From Curtobacterium sp. MCJR17_020 (GTDB lineage: Bacteria > Actinomycetota > Actinomycetes > Actinomycetales > Microbacteriaceae), in assembly GCF_003234365.2 (NCBI RefSeq), contig NZ_CP126260.1, positions 2,108,001 to 2,172,000 of the forward strand: a stretch of 64,000 bases of DNA, given 5' to 3'. Positions 15,943-24,329 of this stretch are shown here, one piece after another; the first letter of the stretch is position 1, and each line of letters opens with the position of its first letter. The position numbers and the translations under genes were made by a program. The notes beneath the pieces are model-generated. The model saw nothing but the letters and a program-made list of their open reading frames with translations. It did not search any database and was not told the origin of the DNA.

Positions 15943-17541
15943 CTAGGCGAGCTCGATGAGCTCCGCGTAGTCCTTGTTCCAGTGGTCCTCGGTGCCGTCC
16001 GGCAACAGCAGGACGCGCTCCGGATTGAGGGCCTCGACTGCGCCGGCGTCGTGGGACACCAGGACGACCGCGCCCTCGAACCCGGCCAACGCGTTCAGGA
16101 TCTCCTCGCGCGACGCCGGGTCGAGGTTGTTCGTCGGTTCGTCGAGCAGCAGCACGTTCGCGCCCGAGACGACGATCATCGCGAGCGACAGACGCGTCTT
16201 CTCACCACCTGAGAGGACCCCGGCCTTCTTGTAGCCGTCGTCCCCGGTGAACAGGAACGAACCGAGCACGCGACGGGCCTCGGTCTCGTTGAGGTCGGTC
16301 GACGCCGACACCATGTTCTCGATCACGGTGCGGTTGATGTCGATGTTCTCGTGCTCCTGCGCGTAGTACCCGATGCGCAGGCCGTGGCCGGGCTGGATCT
16401 CACCGGTGTCGGGCAGGTCGGCACCCGCGAGGATGCGGAGCAGCGTCGTCTTGCCGGCACCGTTGAACCCGAGGATGACGACGCGCGAACCGCGGTCGAT
16501 CGCCAGGTCGACGCCCGCGAAGATCTCGAGCGACCCGTAGGACTTCGACAACCCCTCGGCCATGAGCGGCGTGCGGCCGCACGGGGCCGGCGTGGGGAAG
16601 CGGATCTTGGCGACCCGGTCCGCGACGCGCTCGTCCTCGAGACCCGCGAGCAGCTTGTCGGCACGCGCGACCATCTGGTGCGCCGCGGCGGCCTTCGAGG
16701 CCTTCGCACCGAACCGAGCGGCCTGGTCCTTCAACGTCGCGGCCTTCTTCTCGGCGCCGGCGCGCTCCTTGCGGCGACGCTCCTCGTCGGCGACGCGCTG
16801 CCGCTGGTAGAGCTTCCAGCCCATGTTGTAGATGTCGATGGTCTGGCGGTTGGCGTCGAGGTAGAACACGCGGTTGACGACCTCGTCCACGAGCTCGACG
16901 TCGTGGGAGATGATGATGACGCCGCCGGGGTAGGTCTTCAGGTGCTCGCGCAGCCACACGACCGAGTCGGCGTCGAGGTGGTTCGTGGGCTCGTCGAGGA
17001 TCATCGTCTCGGCGTCCGAGAACAGGATCCGCGCGAGCTCGATGCGACGACGCTGCCCACCGGACAGGGTCTTGAGCTGCTGGTCGAGGATGCGGTCCGG
17101 CAGCTTGAGGTTCGACGCGATCGACGCCGCCTCGGCCTCGGCCGCGTAGCCGCCGAGCGCGTTGAACTGGTCGTCGAGCCGGCTGTACCGGCGCATCGCC
17201 TTCTCGGCGACGGCCGCGTCCTCACTCGCCATGTCGAGCGTGGCGAGGCGGATGCCCTCCACGAGCTCTCCGAGCCCGCGGGCGTCGAGGATGCGCTTGC
17301 GCGCGGTCTCCTCCGGATCGCCGGAGCGCGGGTCCTGCGGCAGGTAGCCGATCTCACCACCGCGGTCGATCGTCCCGCCGTTCGGCTGCGTCTCGCCCGC
17401 GAGGGCCTTGGTCATCGTCGTCTTCCCCGCGCCGTTGCGGCCGACGAGTCCGATCTTGTCACCCTTCTCGACACGGAAGGACACGTCTTCCATGAGGAGA
17501 CGAGCTCCGACGCGGATCTCGAGTTCGTGCACGGCAAGCAC
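15943..17541 (-). CDS. ABC-F family ATP-binding protein
   Basis: A 532-residue protein with two ABC ATPase halves and no membrane part. First half: GLVGRNGAGKTTM, LSGGQRRR, MILDEPTNHLD. Second half: VILGFNGAGKTTLL, LSGGEKTR, LLLDEPTNNLD. They are joined by a charged linker at about 235-310 (YQRQRVADEERRRKERAGAEKK...) that reaches the ribosome in this family. ABC-F proteins work on the translating ribosome, as translation factors or antibiotic protectors; sequence alone does not separate these. The start is GTG (MLAVHELEIRVG). It is divergent from bioY. Confidence 0.92.
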   Translation of the reverse strand: MLAVHELEIRVGARLLMEDVSFRVEKGDKIGLVGRNGAGKTTMTKALAGETQPNGGTIDRGGEIGYLPQDPRSGDPEETARKRILDARGLGELVEGIRLATLDMASEDAAVAEKAMRRYSRLDDQFNALGGYAAEAEAASIASNLKLPDRILDQQLKTLSGGQRRRIELARILFSDAETMILDEPTNHLDADSVVWLREHLKTYPGGVIIISHDVELVDEVVNRVFYLDANRQTIDIYNMGWKLYQRQRVADEERRRKERAGAEKKAATLKDQAARFGAKASKAAAAHQMVARADKLLAGLEDERVADRVAKIRFPTPAPCGRTPLMAEGLSKSYGSLEIFAGVDLAIDRGSRVVILGFNGAGKTTLLRILAGADLPDTGEIQPGHGLRIGYYAQEHENIDINRTVIENMVSASTDLNETEARRVLGSFLFTGDDGYKKAGVLSGGEKTRLSLAMIVVSGANVLLLDEPTNNLDPASREEILNALAGFEGAVVLVSHDAGAVEALNPERVLLLPDGTEDHWNKDYAELIELA

Positions 17542-17656
17542 AGTGGACGTCCAATCAGTTGGTGGGTTTGCACAACGACGTGTGCGTGAGGTGCACCGCT
17601 ACGCTGACGGGACCGATGGTTCCGAACGGGACCAGCAGTCCATTCTAGGAGAATCC

Positions 17657-18256
17657 ATGACGAACGCCACCGGGTTCGCTCCCCGCGCAGTCCTCGCCGA
17701 CCATCTGCGGACGCACGGGCTGGCCACGAACGCCGCCCTCGTCGCCGGCGGAGCCCTGTTCACCGCTGCGATGGCACAGCTCGAGGTCCCGATGTGGCCG
17801 GTCCCGATCACCGGGCAGACGCTCGCCGTCGTCCTCGTCGGTGCGACCCTGGGTGCCCGCCGCGGCATGCTCTCGCTGCTCGTCTACGCCGTCGCCGGCC
17901 TGGCGGGCGCACCGTTCTTCGCCGACATGACCGGCGGCCTGCAGGCCCTTGCCGTGCCGAGCTTCGGCTACGTCATCGGGTTCATCCCCGCCGCCGGCGT
18001 CGTCGGTTGGCTGGCCCGCCGCAACTGGGACCGTCACTTCGGGCGCGCAGCCGTGGCGATGCTGCTCGCGAGCGCCATCCCGTTCGTGACCGGCCTGCCG
18101 TACCTGGCGGTCGTGCTCGGGCAGCTCGGCGCACCGAACGACCTGCAGTCGGTGCTCGCCGCCGGCCTGTACCCGTTCATCGTCGGTGGGATCGCGAAGG
18201 CGCTCATCGCCGCGGGCATCGTGCCGCTGGCGTGGAAGGCCGTCGGCCGCCGCTGA
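17657..18256 (+). CDS. bioY: Biotin transporter substrate-binding subunit BioY
   Basis: A 199-residue integral membrane protein with about six hydrophobic segments and the BioY signature region VPMWPVPITGQTLAVVLVGATLGARRG. BioY is the S component that captures biotin, and it works with the EcfT/EcfA energising module or alone. No ecf genes (bioM/bioN) are adjacent; the gene is followed directly by a terminator, so it is monocistronic. A clear AGGAGA ribosome site precedes the ATG at 17657; the longer upstream frame overlaps the divergent ABC-F gene. Confidence 0.92.
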   Translation: MTNATGFAPRAVLADHLRTHGLATNAALVAGGALFTAAMAQLEVPMWPVPITGQTLAVVLVGATLGARRGMLSLLVYAVAGLAGAPFFADMTGGLQALAVPSFGYVIGFIPAAGVVGWLARRNWDRHFGRAAVAMLLASAIPFVTGLPYLAVVLGQLGAPNDLQSVLAAGLYPFIVGGIAKALIAAGIVPLAWKAVGRR

Positions 18257-18269
18257 CCCGTCGCACGAC

Positions 18270-18301
18270 AACGGCCCCGCACCGATCGGTGCGGGGCCGT
18301 T
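18270..18301 (+). terminator. bioY terminator
   Basis: A perfect 14-bp stem, AACGGCCCCGCACC (18270-18283) with its complement at 18288-18301, a GATC loop and TTCTGT after it. It begins 14 nt past the bioY stop. Confidence 0.85.
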
Positions 18302-18364
18302 CTGTGCCTGCTGCGTGCGGGGTGACGGGCTGTCAGTGCGGTCACGACTCCCCGGCAGCCGGAC

Positions 18365-18456
18365 GCCGAGTGGTCACATTCCGTCGCCTGGAGCGCGGTC
18401 GGCCGACCGAACGTGACCACTCGGCGAACGCGAGCGGGCGGTTGCGACCACTCGGC
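18365..18456. repeat. GCCGAG-GGTCAC palindromic element, copy 3 with extra arm
   Basis: Arms GCCGAGTGGTCAC (18365-18377) and GTGACCACTCGGC (18413-18425) are a perfect 13-bp inverted repeat. They are followed by GAACGCGAGCGGG and then a second right-type arm, GCGACCACTCGGC (18444-18456). The internal CCGTCGCC is shared with copies 1 and 2. It lies between convergent bioY and sufT. Confidence 0.75.
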
Positions 18457-18484
18457 GGCGCGCCCCGCGCGTGACGCGACCACG

Positions 18485-18532
18485 GACGGACGGGAGGCCC
18501 GGTGCCAGCTGGCACCGGGCCTCCCGTCCGTC
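18485..18532. terminator. GGGAGGCCCG-type hairpin, copy 2
   Basis: A perfect 22-bp stem (18485-18506 with 18511-18532) with an AGCT loop, ending 12 nt before the sufT stop. It is almost identical to the hairpin after pgl at 34007. Confidence 0.85.
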
Positions 18533-18544
18533 AGGGGGTCGCGA

Positions 18545-18874
18545 CTAGATCGCGAACCCGAGCGCGCGCATCATCTCGCGCCCGTCGTCGGTGATCCGCT
18601 CCGGGCCCCACGGCGGCATCCAGACCCAGTTGATGCGGAAGGCGTCCACGATGCCGTCGAGGGCGTTCGCGGTGTCGCCCTCGATGACGTCGGTGAGCGG
18701 GCAGCCGGCACTGGTCAACGTCATGCTGATCACGAGCGCCGAGGCCTCGTCGTCCCAGGCGAGGTCGTAGATCAGACCGAGGTCGACGATGTTGACGCCG
18801 AGCTCCGGGTCCTGAACCTCCTTCAGCCCCTCGACGACCTCGTCGAACTTCTCCGGGGCGAGTGCCGCGATCAT
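18545..18874 (-). CDS. sufT: Metal-sulfur cluster assembly factor, DUF59/MIP18 (SufT-like)
   Basis: A 109-residue DUF59 protein. The conserved block EVQDPELGVNIVDLGLIYDL and the single Cys in TSAGCPLTDVI are visible. The family helps mature Fe-S clusters on target proteins. It is the last gene of the suf operon: its ATG overlaps the sufC stop by one base (TGATG), and a 22-bp hairpin follows. The name SufT is by family and context. Confidence 0.88.
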   Translation of the reverse strand: MIAALAPEKFDEVVEGLKEVQDPELGVNIVDLGLIYDLAWDDEASALVISMTLTSAGCPLTDVIEGDTANALDGIVDAFRINWVWMPPWGPERITDDGREMMRALGFAI

Positions 18875-19656
18875 CAGGCCTGCGCCTCGGCGGCGGACGC
18901 AGCCGCGGCCTGCACGTAGCGGTCGTAGCCCTCGTTCTCGAGGCGGTCGGCGAGCTCCGGGCCACCCTGCTCGGCGACCTTGCCCGCGACGAACACGTGC
19001 ACGAAGTCCGGCTTGATGTAGCGCAGGATGCGCGTGTAGTGCGTGATGAGCAGCACGCCCAGGCCGGTCGCGGCCTTGGCGCGGTTCACACCCTCGGACA
19101 CGATCTTCAGCGCGTCGACGTCCAGGCCGGAGTCGGTCTCGTCGAGCACGGCGAAGCGGGGCTTGAGGAGCTCGAGCTGCATGATCTCGTGGCGCTTCTT
19201 CTCGCCACCGGAGAAGCCCTCGTTGACGTTGCGCTCGGCGAACGACGAGTCCATCTTGAGGTCGGCCATCGACTGGCGGAGCTCCTTGATCCAGCCGCGC
19301 AGGGCCGGGGCCTCGCCGTCGATCGCCGTCTTGGCGGTGCGGAGGAAGTTCGACACCGTCACGCCGGGGATCTCGACCGGGTACTGCATCGCCAGGAACA
19401 TGCCGGCACGGGCGCGCTCGTCGACGCTCATCGCGAGGACGTCCTCGCCGTCGAGGGTGATCGAGCCGCCGACGACGTTGTACCGGGGGTGCCCGGCGAT
19501 CGTGTACGCCAGCGTGGACTTGCCGGAGCCGTTCGGCCCCATGATCGCGTGGATCTCGCCCTCGTTGATCGTGAGGTCGACACCCTTGAGGATCTCCTTG
19601 GTGCCCTGATCGGTGTCGATCGAGACCTGGAGGTCGCGGATTTCCAGAGTGGACAT
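18874..19656 (-). CDS. sufC: Fe-S cluster assembly ATPase SufC
   Basis: A 260-residue ABC-type ATPase of the SufBCD scaffold. Walker A is GPNGSGKSTL, the SufC-specific signature is FSGGEKKRHEIMQLEL, and Walker B is FAVLDETDSGLDVDAL. SufC binds SufB and SufD and drives cluster assembly in the cytoplasm. The frame runs into the Rieske gene upstream; the ATG at 19656 before STLEIRDLQVSI has GAAGGAACCC upstream and is chosen. A 71-bp gap separates it from the Rieske gene. Confidence 0.96.
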   Translation of the reverse strand: MSTLEIRDLQVSIDTDQGTKEILKGVDLTINEGEIHAIMGPNGSGKSTLAYTIAGHPRYNVVGGSITLDGEDVLAMSVDERARAGMFLAMQYPVEIPGVTVSNFLRTAKTAIDGEAPALRGWIKELRQSMADLKMDSSFAERNVNEGFSGGEKKRHEIMQLELLKPRFAVLDETDSGLDVDALKIVSEGVNRAKAATGLGVLLITHYTRILRYIKPDFVHVFVAGKVAEQGGPELADRLENEGYDRYVQAAAASAAEAQA

Positions 19657-19727
19657 TGCGTGGGTTCCTTCGGTTTTCTGTCGTGTCGCGGACGGGCCGC
19701 GGAAAGTGTGGGGGCCGGGCGGCGGTG

Positions 19728-20054
19728 TCAGTCGACGGGGACGGGATCGTGCACGTCGACGTAGACGTCGCCCTCGCGCACCTCGACCCGGAAGACCGGG
19801 ACGGGCTCGTACGCCGGGAAGTTCTGCGGCTTCCCCGTGGCGAGCGAGAAGCGGGAGCCGTGGGCCCAGCACTCGAGCGTGTCGCCCTCGATGAACCCCT
19901 CGGCCAGCGAGATGTCCCCGTGGGTGCAGGTGTCGCCGATGGCGTGCACGGTGCCGGACGAGTCCTTCACGATGGCCACCGCGGTGCCGTCGACGACGGC
20001 GCGCATGGGGCTGTCCACCGCGATCTCGGACTCCGCGCAGACCTTCGTGGGCAT
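19728..20054 (-). CDS. Rieske [2Fe-2S] ferredoxin-like protein of the suf operon
   Basis: A 108-residue Rieske domain with both ligand pairs, CTHGD and CWAHGS, spaced as in bacterial dioxygenase-type ferredoxins. It has no membrane anchor. It sits inside the suf operon, its ATG overlapping the sufD stop by one base. Such an insert is common in Actinobacteria; it may supply electrons to cluster assembly or be the first client, but this is inference. No oxygenase gene lies nearby. Confidence 0.9.
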   Translation of the reverse strand: MPTKVCAESEIAVDSPMRAVVDGTAVAIVKDSSGTVHAIGDTCTHGDISLAEGFIEGDTLECWAHGSRFSLATGKPQNFPAYEPVPVFRVEVREGDVYVDVHDPVPVD

Positions 20055-21319
20055 CAGGCGTCGGCCTCCGCCGGCGCGACGACCGCCGAGCGACCGTCGG
20101 CGAGCTCCTGCTCGACTGCGGCGATGAGTCGTTCCTCGAGCTCGGGCGCACCGATCTTCTGGATGACCTCGACCAGGAAGCCGAGCACGACGAGACGACG
20201 CGCTTCTTCCTCGGGGATGCCGCGGGCCTGCAGGTAGAACAGCTGCTCGTCGTCGAAGCGACCGGTCGCACTCGCGTGGCCGGCGCCCTCGATGTTGCCC
20301 GTCTCGATCTCGAGGTTCGGGATGCTGTCGGCACGGGTGCCGTCGGTCAGCACGAGGTTGCGGTTCTGCTCGTACGAGTCGGTGCCGTCACCGGCGCGAC
20401 CGATGAGCACGTCACCGATCCACACGGTGTGCGCGCCCTTGCCCTGCAGCGCGCCCTTGTAGTTGACCCGACCGCGCGTGTTCGGCGCATCGTGGTTCAC
20501 GTAGACCTGCTGCTCGATGTACTGACCGGCGTCGGCGAAGTACACGCCGTACATCTCGGTGTCGGCGCCCTGCGCACCGAGGTGCGTCGAGGGGTTGACC
20601 CGGATGACGTCGCCGCCGAGCGAGACCACGACGTGCTTCAGGAAGGCGTCGCGGCCGACCTCGGCGAAGTGCGTCGAGACGTGCACCGCGTCGTCGTCCC
20701 AGTCCTGCAGGCTGACGACGGTCAGGCGTGCGCCGTCCTGCACGACGATCTCGATGTTCTCGCTGAGCAGTGCGCTGCCGCGGTTGTCGAGCACGACGAT
20801 GCCCTGGGCGTGCGGCTCGGCCGTGATGACCGTGTGCGCCGCTCGGGGCTGCGTGCCGAAGTCGGAACGCGTGATGGTGATGAACTCGTGCGCCTCGGTC
20901 GCCGTGATGGTGACGGCGAGGACGGCGTCGCGCGCGGACCACGCAGCGGCCGCTGCACGGTCCTCGGGCAGACCGGCGGTGCCGACGCGGGGGTCGTCGC
21001 TGCGACCCCACTCGACGTCGGCACCGTCGGACTGGCGGGCGAGGAACCGGTAGGCGGATCCGTCGAGACCGCCGTCGAGGAGCGGCTGGAGCTTCGCCAG
21101 GGGCGCGAACTTCCAGTTGACCTCTCGGCCGGTGACGGTCGGGAACGCCTCGAGGTCGCCGGACTGGAACCGCTCGGAGCGGGTCTGGACCGGGATCTTC
21201 TTGTCCGGGGCGTCCCAGCCGCCGTCGGAGTGGGCTCCGGCGCCGTGCTGTTCGGCACCCTGGGCGGGTGCCGCGGGCTCGATCGGCTGGTCGATGTGGG
21301 GAGGGGTGGTGCTGGACAT
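20054..21319 (-). CDS. sufD: Fe-S cluster assembly protein SufD
   Basis: A 421-residue SufB/D beta-helix protein, shorter and less conserved than SufB. The C-terminal HASATGRFDDEQLFYLQARGIPEEEARRLVV block is diagnostic (conserved His near the start of it). It pairs with SufB and SufC in the scaffold. The N-terminal ~40 residues are low-complexity (PAAPAQGAEQHGAGAHSDGG), unusual for SufD, and probably disordered. The start directly follows the sufB stop with no gap. Confidence 0.95.
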   Translation of the reverse strand: MSSTTPPHIDQPIEPAAPAQGAEQHGAGAHSDGGWDAPDKKIPVQTRSERFQSGDLEAFPTVTGREVNWKFAPLAKLQPLLDGGLDGSAYRFLARQSDGADVEWGRSDDPRVGTAGLPEDRAAAAAWSARDAVLAVTITATEAHEFITITRSDFGTQPRAAHTVITAEPHAQGIVVLDNRGSALLSENIEIVVQDGARLTVVSLQDWDDDAVHVSTHFAEVGRDAFLKHVVVSLGGDVIRVNPSTHLGAQGADTEMYGVYFADAGQYIEQQVYVNHDAPNTRGRVNYKGALQGKGAHTVWIGDVLIGRAGDGTDSYEQNRNLVLTDGTRADSIPNLEIETGNIEGAGHASATGRFDDEQLFYLQARGIPEEEARRLVVLGFLVEVIQKIGAPELEERLIAAVEQELADGRSAVVAPAEADA

Positions 21320-22738
21320 CTAGCCGACGGATCCTTCCATGCTCATCTCGATGAGCTTGTTGAGTTCGAGCGCGTACTCCATCGGGAGCTCGCGGGCGAT
21401 CGGCTCGATGAAACCACGGACGATCATCGCCATCGCTTCGTCCTCGGCCATGCCGCGGGACATCAGGTAGAAGAGCTGCTCCTCGCTCACGCGCGAGACC
21501 GTGGCCTCGTGCCCGAGCTGGACGTCGTCGACGCGGATGTCGATCGCCGGGTACGTGTCGCTCCGGCTGATGGTGTCGACGAGCAGCGCGTCACACCGCA
21601 CGGTGTTCGCTGCGTGGTGCGCCGCCGGGTCGACCCGGACCTCGCCGCGGTAGCCCGCACGACCGCCGCCACGGGCGATCGACTTCGAGACGATCGACGA
21701 CGTCGTGTACGGCGCCATGTGGATCATCTTCGCGCCGGCGTCCTGGTGCTGGCCGGGGCCGGCGAACGCGACGGACAGGGTCTCGCCCTTGGCGTGCTCA
21801 CCGGCGAGGTAGATCGACGGGTACTTCATCGTCACCTTGGAGCCGATGTTGCCGTCGATCCACTCCATCGTGGCGCCCTCGTGCGCGATCGCACGCTTGG
21901 TCACCAGGTTGTAGACGTTGTTCGACCAGTTCTGGATCGTCGTGTAGCGCACGCGGGCGTTCTTCTTCACGATGATCTCGACGACGGCCGAGTGCAGCGA
22001 GTCCGACTTGTAGATCGGCGCGGTGCAGCCCTCGATGTAGTGCACGTAGGAGTCCTCGTCCGCGATGATCAGCGTCCGCTCGAACTGGCCCATGTTCTCG
22101 GTGTTGATCCGGAAGTAGGCCTGGAGCGGGATCTCGACGTGGACGCCCTTGGGGACGTAGACGAACGAACCACCGGACCACACGGCCGTGTTCAGCGCGG
22201 CGAACTTGTTGTCGCCGGCCGGGATCACGGTGCCGAAGTACTCCTGGAAGAGCTCGGGGTGCTCGCGGAGCGCCGTGTCGGTGTCCATGAAGATGACACC
22301 CTGCTGCTCCAGGTCCTCGCGGATCTGGTGGTACACGACCTCGGACTCGTACTGCGCGGCGACGCCGGCGACGAGGCGCTGGCGCTCGGCCTCGGGGATG
22401 CCGAGCTTCTCGTAGGTCGCGCGGATGTCCTCGGGGAGGTCCTCCCACGACTGCGCCTGCTTCTCGGTCGAGCGCACGAAGTACTTGATGTTGTCGAAGT
22501 CGATGCCCGTCAGGTCGGCACCCCACGTCGGCATCGGCTTGCGGCCGAAGAGCTGCAGGCCCTTGAGCCGGTTCTTGAGCATCCACTCGGGCTCGTGCTT
22601 GAGGTTCGAGATGTCGGTCACGACCTCGTCCGAGACCCCACGGCGGGCCGAGGCCCCGGCGGAGTCGGAGTCGGACCAGCCGAACTCGTATTGCCCGAGC
22701 CCTTCGAGCTCGGGACGGTCGATGAGCACGTCGGACAT
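21320..22738 (-). CDS. sufB: Fe-S cluster assembly protein SufB
   Basis: A 472-residue SufB, first gene of the operon. Recognisable are YFVRSTEKQAQSWEDLP, the GGSFVYVPKGVHVEIPLQAYFRIN block, HYIEGCTAPIY with the conserved Cys, and the SRGMAEDEAMAMIVRGF C-terminus. SufB carries the nascent cluster. The ATG at 22738 has GAGGAGACC before it. The long leader (to ~22945) has a GACCGCT/AGCGGTC hairpin (22811-22828). No sufR repressor lies upstream, and sufS and sufU are not in this operon. Confidence 0.96.
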   Translation of the reverse strand: MSDVLIDRPELEGLGQYEFGWSDSDSAGASARRGVSDEVVTDISNLKHEPEWMLKNRLKGLQLFGRKPMPTWGADLTGIDFDNIKYFVRSTEKQAQSWEDLPEDIRATYEKLGIPEAERQRLVAGVAAQYESEVVYHQIREDLEQQGVIFMDTDTALREHPELFQEYFGTVIPAGDNKFAALNTAVWSGGSFVYVPKGVHVEIPLQAYFRINTENMGQFERTLIIADEDSYVHYIEGCTAPIYKSDSLHSAVVEIIVKKNARVRYTTIQNWSNNVYNLVTKRAIAHEGATMEWIDGNIGSKVTMKYPSIYLAGEHAKGETLSVAFAGPGQHQDAGAKMIHMAPYTTSSIVSKSIARGGGRAGYRGEVRVDPAAHHAANTVRCDALLVDTISRSDTYPAIDIRVDDVQLGHEATVSRVSEEQLFYLMSRGMAEDEAMAMIVRGFIEPIARELPMEYALELNKLIEMSMEGSVG

Positions 22739-22990
22739 GGTCTCCTCGTTTCCTTCTCGCGGGACAGCGTCTTCAGGTGTGAACCCGTGGCGCCTGGACG
22801 CCATTCCACCGCAGACCGCTGACAAGCGGTCACGGTGCTGCTCCCTCGCAACGACAATGGTTCCACGCAGTCCGTGGAGTGATCGGCGATCTCGGCCCAT
22901 TCGGAGCCGGCGCCTGCCTAGACTTGACTGCTGCTGAACCCTCGAATCCTACAGGTTCACTGCACGGAACAACAGGAAGGCACCACCCTC

Positions 22991-23968
22991 GTGACTCGCG
23001 TCGGACCCCCCGTCGACCAGGATCTCCGGACCGCACGGTGGTGGTCGCTCCCCCGGGTGGTCGATCGCCGGGTCATCGCGCTGGCGTGGGCCTCGTTCGT
23101 CGTCGAGGTCGTGTTGATCGGCACCGGCGGCCTCGTCAGGCTGACCGCGTCGGGCCTCGGATGCCCCACCTGGCCCAAGTGCACGGCGGATTCGCTCGTG
23201 TCGACGCCCGAGATGGGCATCCACGGGATCATCGAGTTCGGGAACCGACTGCTCACCTTCGTGCTCGTCATCGTGGCGATCGCGATGTTCCTGGCGGTCG
23301 TCCGGATGCTCCGCACGCGCCCCGAACTGTTCTGGCTCGCGTTCGCTCAGGGCGTGGCGATCCCGGTCCAGGCCGTCATCGGCGGGCTCAGCGTGCTCAC
23401 GAACCTCAACCCCTTCGTCGTCGGGCTGCACTTCGTCGTGTCCGCCGCCCTGACCTCGGTCACCGCGGCCCTGGTCTACCGGACGATGCACGGCCCCCGC
23501 ACCAGCCACCGCCTCGTGCCCGGCTGGTACACCGGCGTCGTCCGCGGCACCGTCGCCGCCGTCGTGGTCACCGTGCTCGTCGGCATCCTGACGACCGGCA
23601 GCGGCCCGCACGCCGGCGCCGACGAGGCCGTCGACGGCGGGATGCTGCACCGCACGGGCTTCGACCCCGCGGTCATGGAGCACGTGCACGCCTGGCCCGC
23701 GTACGCCCTGTTCGCGCTGACCCTCGTGCTCGTCGTCGGCGCCGTCCGGCTCCGGATCTCGAGCAAGTGGGCGCTGTTGCTGCTCGTCGTCGAGTTCCTG
23801 CAGATCGCCGTCGGCCTGACCCAGGCCCGCACGGGCCTGCCCGTCGGACTGGTGGGCACGCACATGGTGCTCGCCGGGCTGCTCGTCGGTGCCACCACGG
23901 CGGTCGTGCTCGCCACGCGCGCCAGCGCCGGTCGCGAGGCCGTGCGCGAACCACTCGACGCTGCCTGA
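22991..23968 (+). CDS. ctaA: Haem A synthase (COX15/CtaA)
   Basis: A 325-residue polytopic protein, eight predicted transmembrane segments, that oxidises haem O to haem A for aa3 oxidase. GLVRLTASGLGCPTWPKC carries the Cys pair seen in this family. Conserved haem-ligand His residues lie in IHGIIEFGNR, VVGLHF, EHVHAWP and VGTHMV. The GTG start has AGGAAGG nine nt upstream. It is divergent from sufB over 252 bp and converges on ctaB, its pathway partner. Confidence 0.94.
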   Translation: MTRVGPPVDQDLRTARWWSLPRVVDRRVIALAWASFVVEVVLIGTGGLVRLTASGLGCPTWPKCTADSLVSTPEMGIHGIIEFGNRLLTFVLVIVAIAMFLAVVRMLRTRPELFWLAFAQGVAIPVQAVIGGLSVLTNLNPFVVGLHFVVSAALTSVTAALVYRTMHGPRTSHRLVPGWYTGVVRGTVAAVVVTVLVGILTTGSGPHAGADEAVDGGMLHRTGFDPAVMEHVHAWPAYALFALTLVLVVGAVRLRISSKWALLLLVVEFLQIAVGLTQARTGLPVGLVGTHMVLAGLLVGATTAVVLATRASAGREAVREPLDAA

Positions 23969-24003
23969 CGCCCGGGCGCGTCGCGCGCGCGACACCGCTT
24001 CTG

Positions 24004-24039
24004 CGACACCCCACGAGTCGATCGACTCGTGGGGTGTCG
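24004..24039 (+). terminator. ctaA terminator, 36-bp perfect palindrome
   Basis: Arms CGACACCCCACGAGTC and its exact complement (16 bp each) around GATC, itself self-complementary, so all 36 bases are symmetric. It starts 35 nt after the ctaA stop. Confidence 0.75.
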
Positions 24040-24096
24040 TCCGTTGCGCACGCATCAGGTGCGTGCGTCCGCCCTGCGGCCAGGGCTCGCACGCGG

Positions 24097-24145
24097 CGGC
24101 CGGGAGGCCCGTGGCCGTGTCCGCCACGGGCCTCCCGGCCGCCCT
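24097..24145. terminator. GGGAGGCCCG-type hairpin, copy 3
   Basis: A perfect 21-bp stem (24097-24117 with 24125-24145) and a 7-nt loop; the core GGGAGGCCCGTGG is shared with copy 1. Confidence 0.75.
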
Positions 24146-24189
24146 GTGCGCACGTCCACAGCCGCGCCAGGTCGCGCGCCGACCCGGAA

Positions 24190-24310
24190 CGACGTCCTCG
24201 ACGTCGTGCGACGTCGAGGACGTCGCATCCCCGCGCGCGCAACCGTCGCACAGGCGCACCGACGACGAAGGCGACGTCGTACGACATCGAGTTCGTCGTA
24301 CGACGTCGCC
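24190..24310. repeat. Pair of GACGTC-rich palindromes before the ctaB 3' end
   Basis: The first (24190-24225) has a perfect 16-bp stem, CGACGTCCTCGACGTC, with a GTGC loop. The second (24270-24310) has a 15-bp stem, GGCGACGTCGTACGA, around 11 nt. The first is preceded by GGAACGACG, as is the palindrome at 3425. They lie 20-140 nt beyond the ctaB stop. Confidence 0.7.
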
Positions 24311-24329
24311 CATTGGCGGCGCGCAGCGC

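Larger units (their letters stand above)
23969..24329. other. Intergenic region packed with palindromes
   Basis: These 361 bp between convergent ctaA and ctaB contain no gene. In order they hold a 36-bp perfect palindrome (24004-24039), a GGGAGGCCCG-type hairpin (24097-24145), and two GACGTC-rich palindromes (24190-24225, 24270-24310). Confidence 0.8.

Noticed and set aside
20276..22822. 848-residue plus-strand ORF opposite sufB/sufD
   Set aside because: No recognisable domains; the sufB and sufD frames are conserved throughout.
22739..22990. A sufR-type repressor gene upstream of sufB
   Set aside because: Only 252 bp lie before ctaA, with no helix-turn-helix ORF on either strand.
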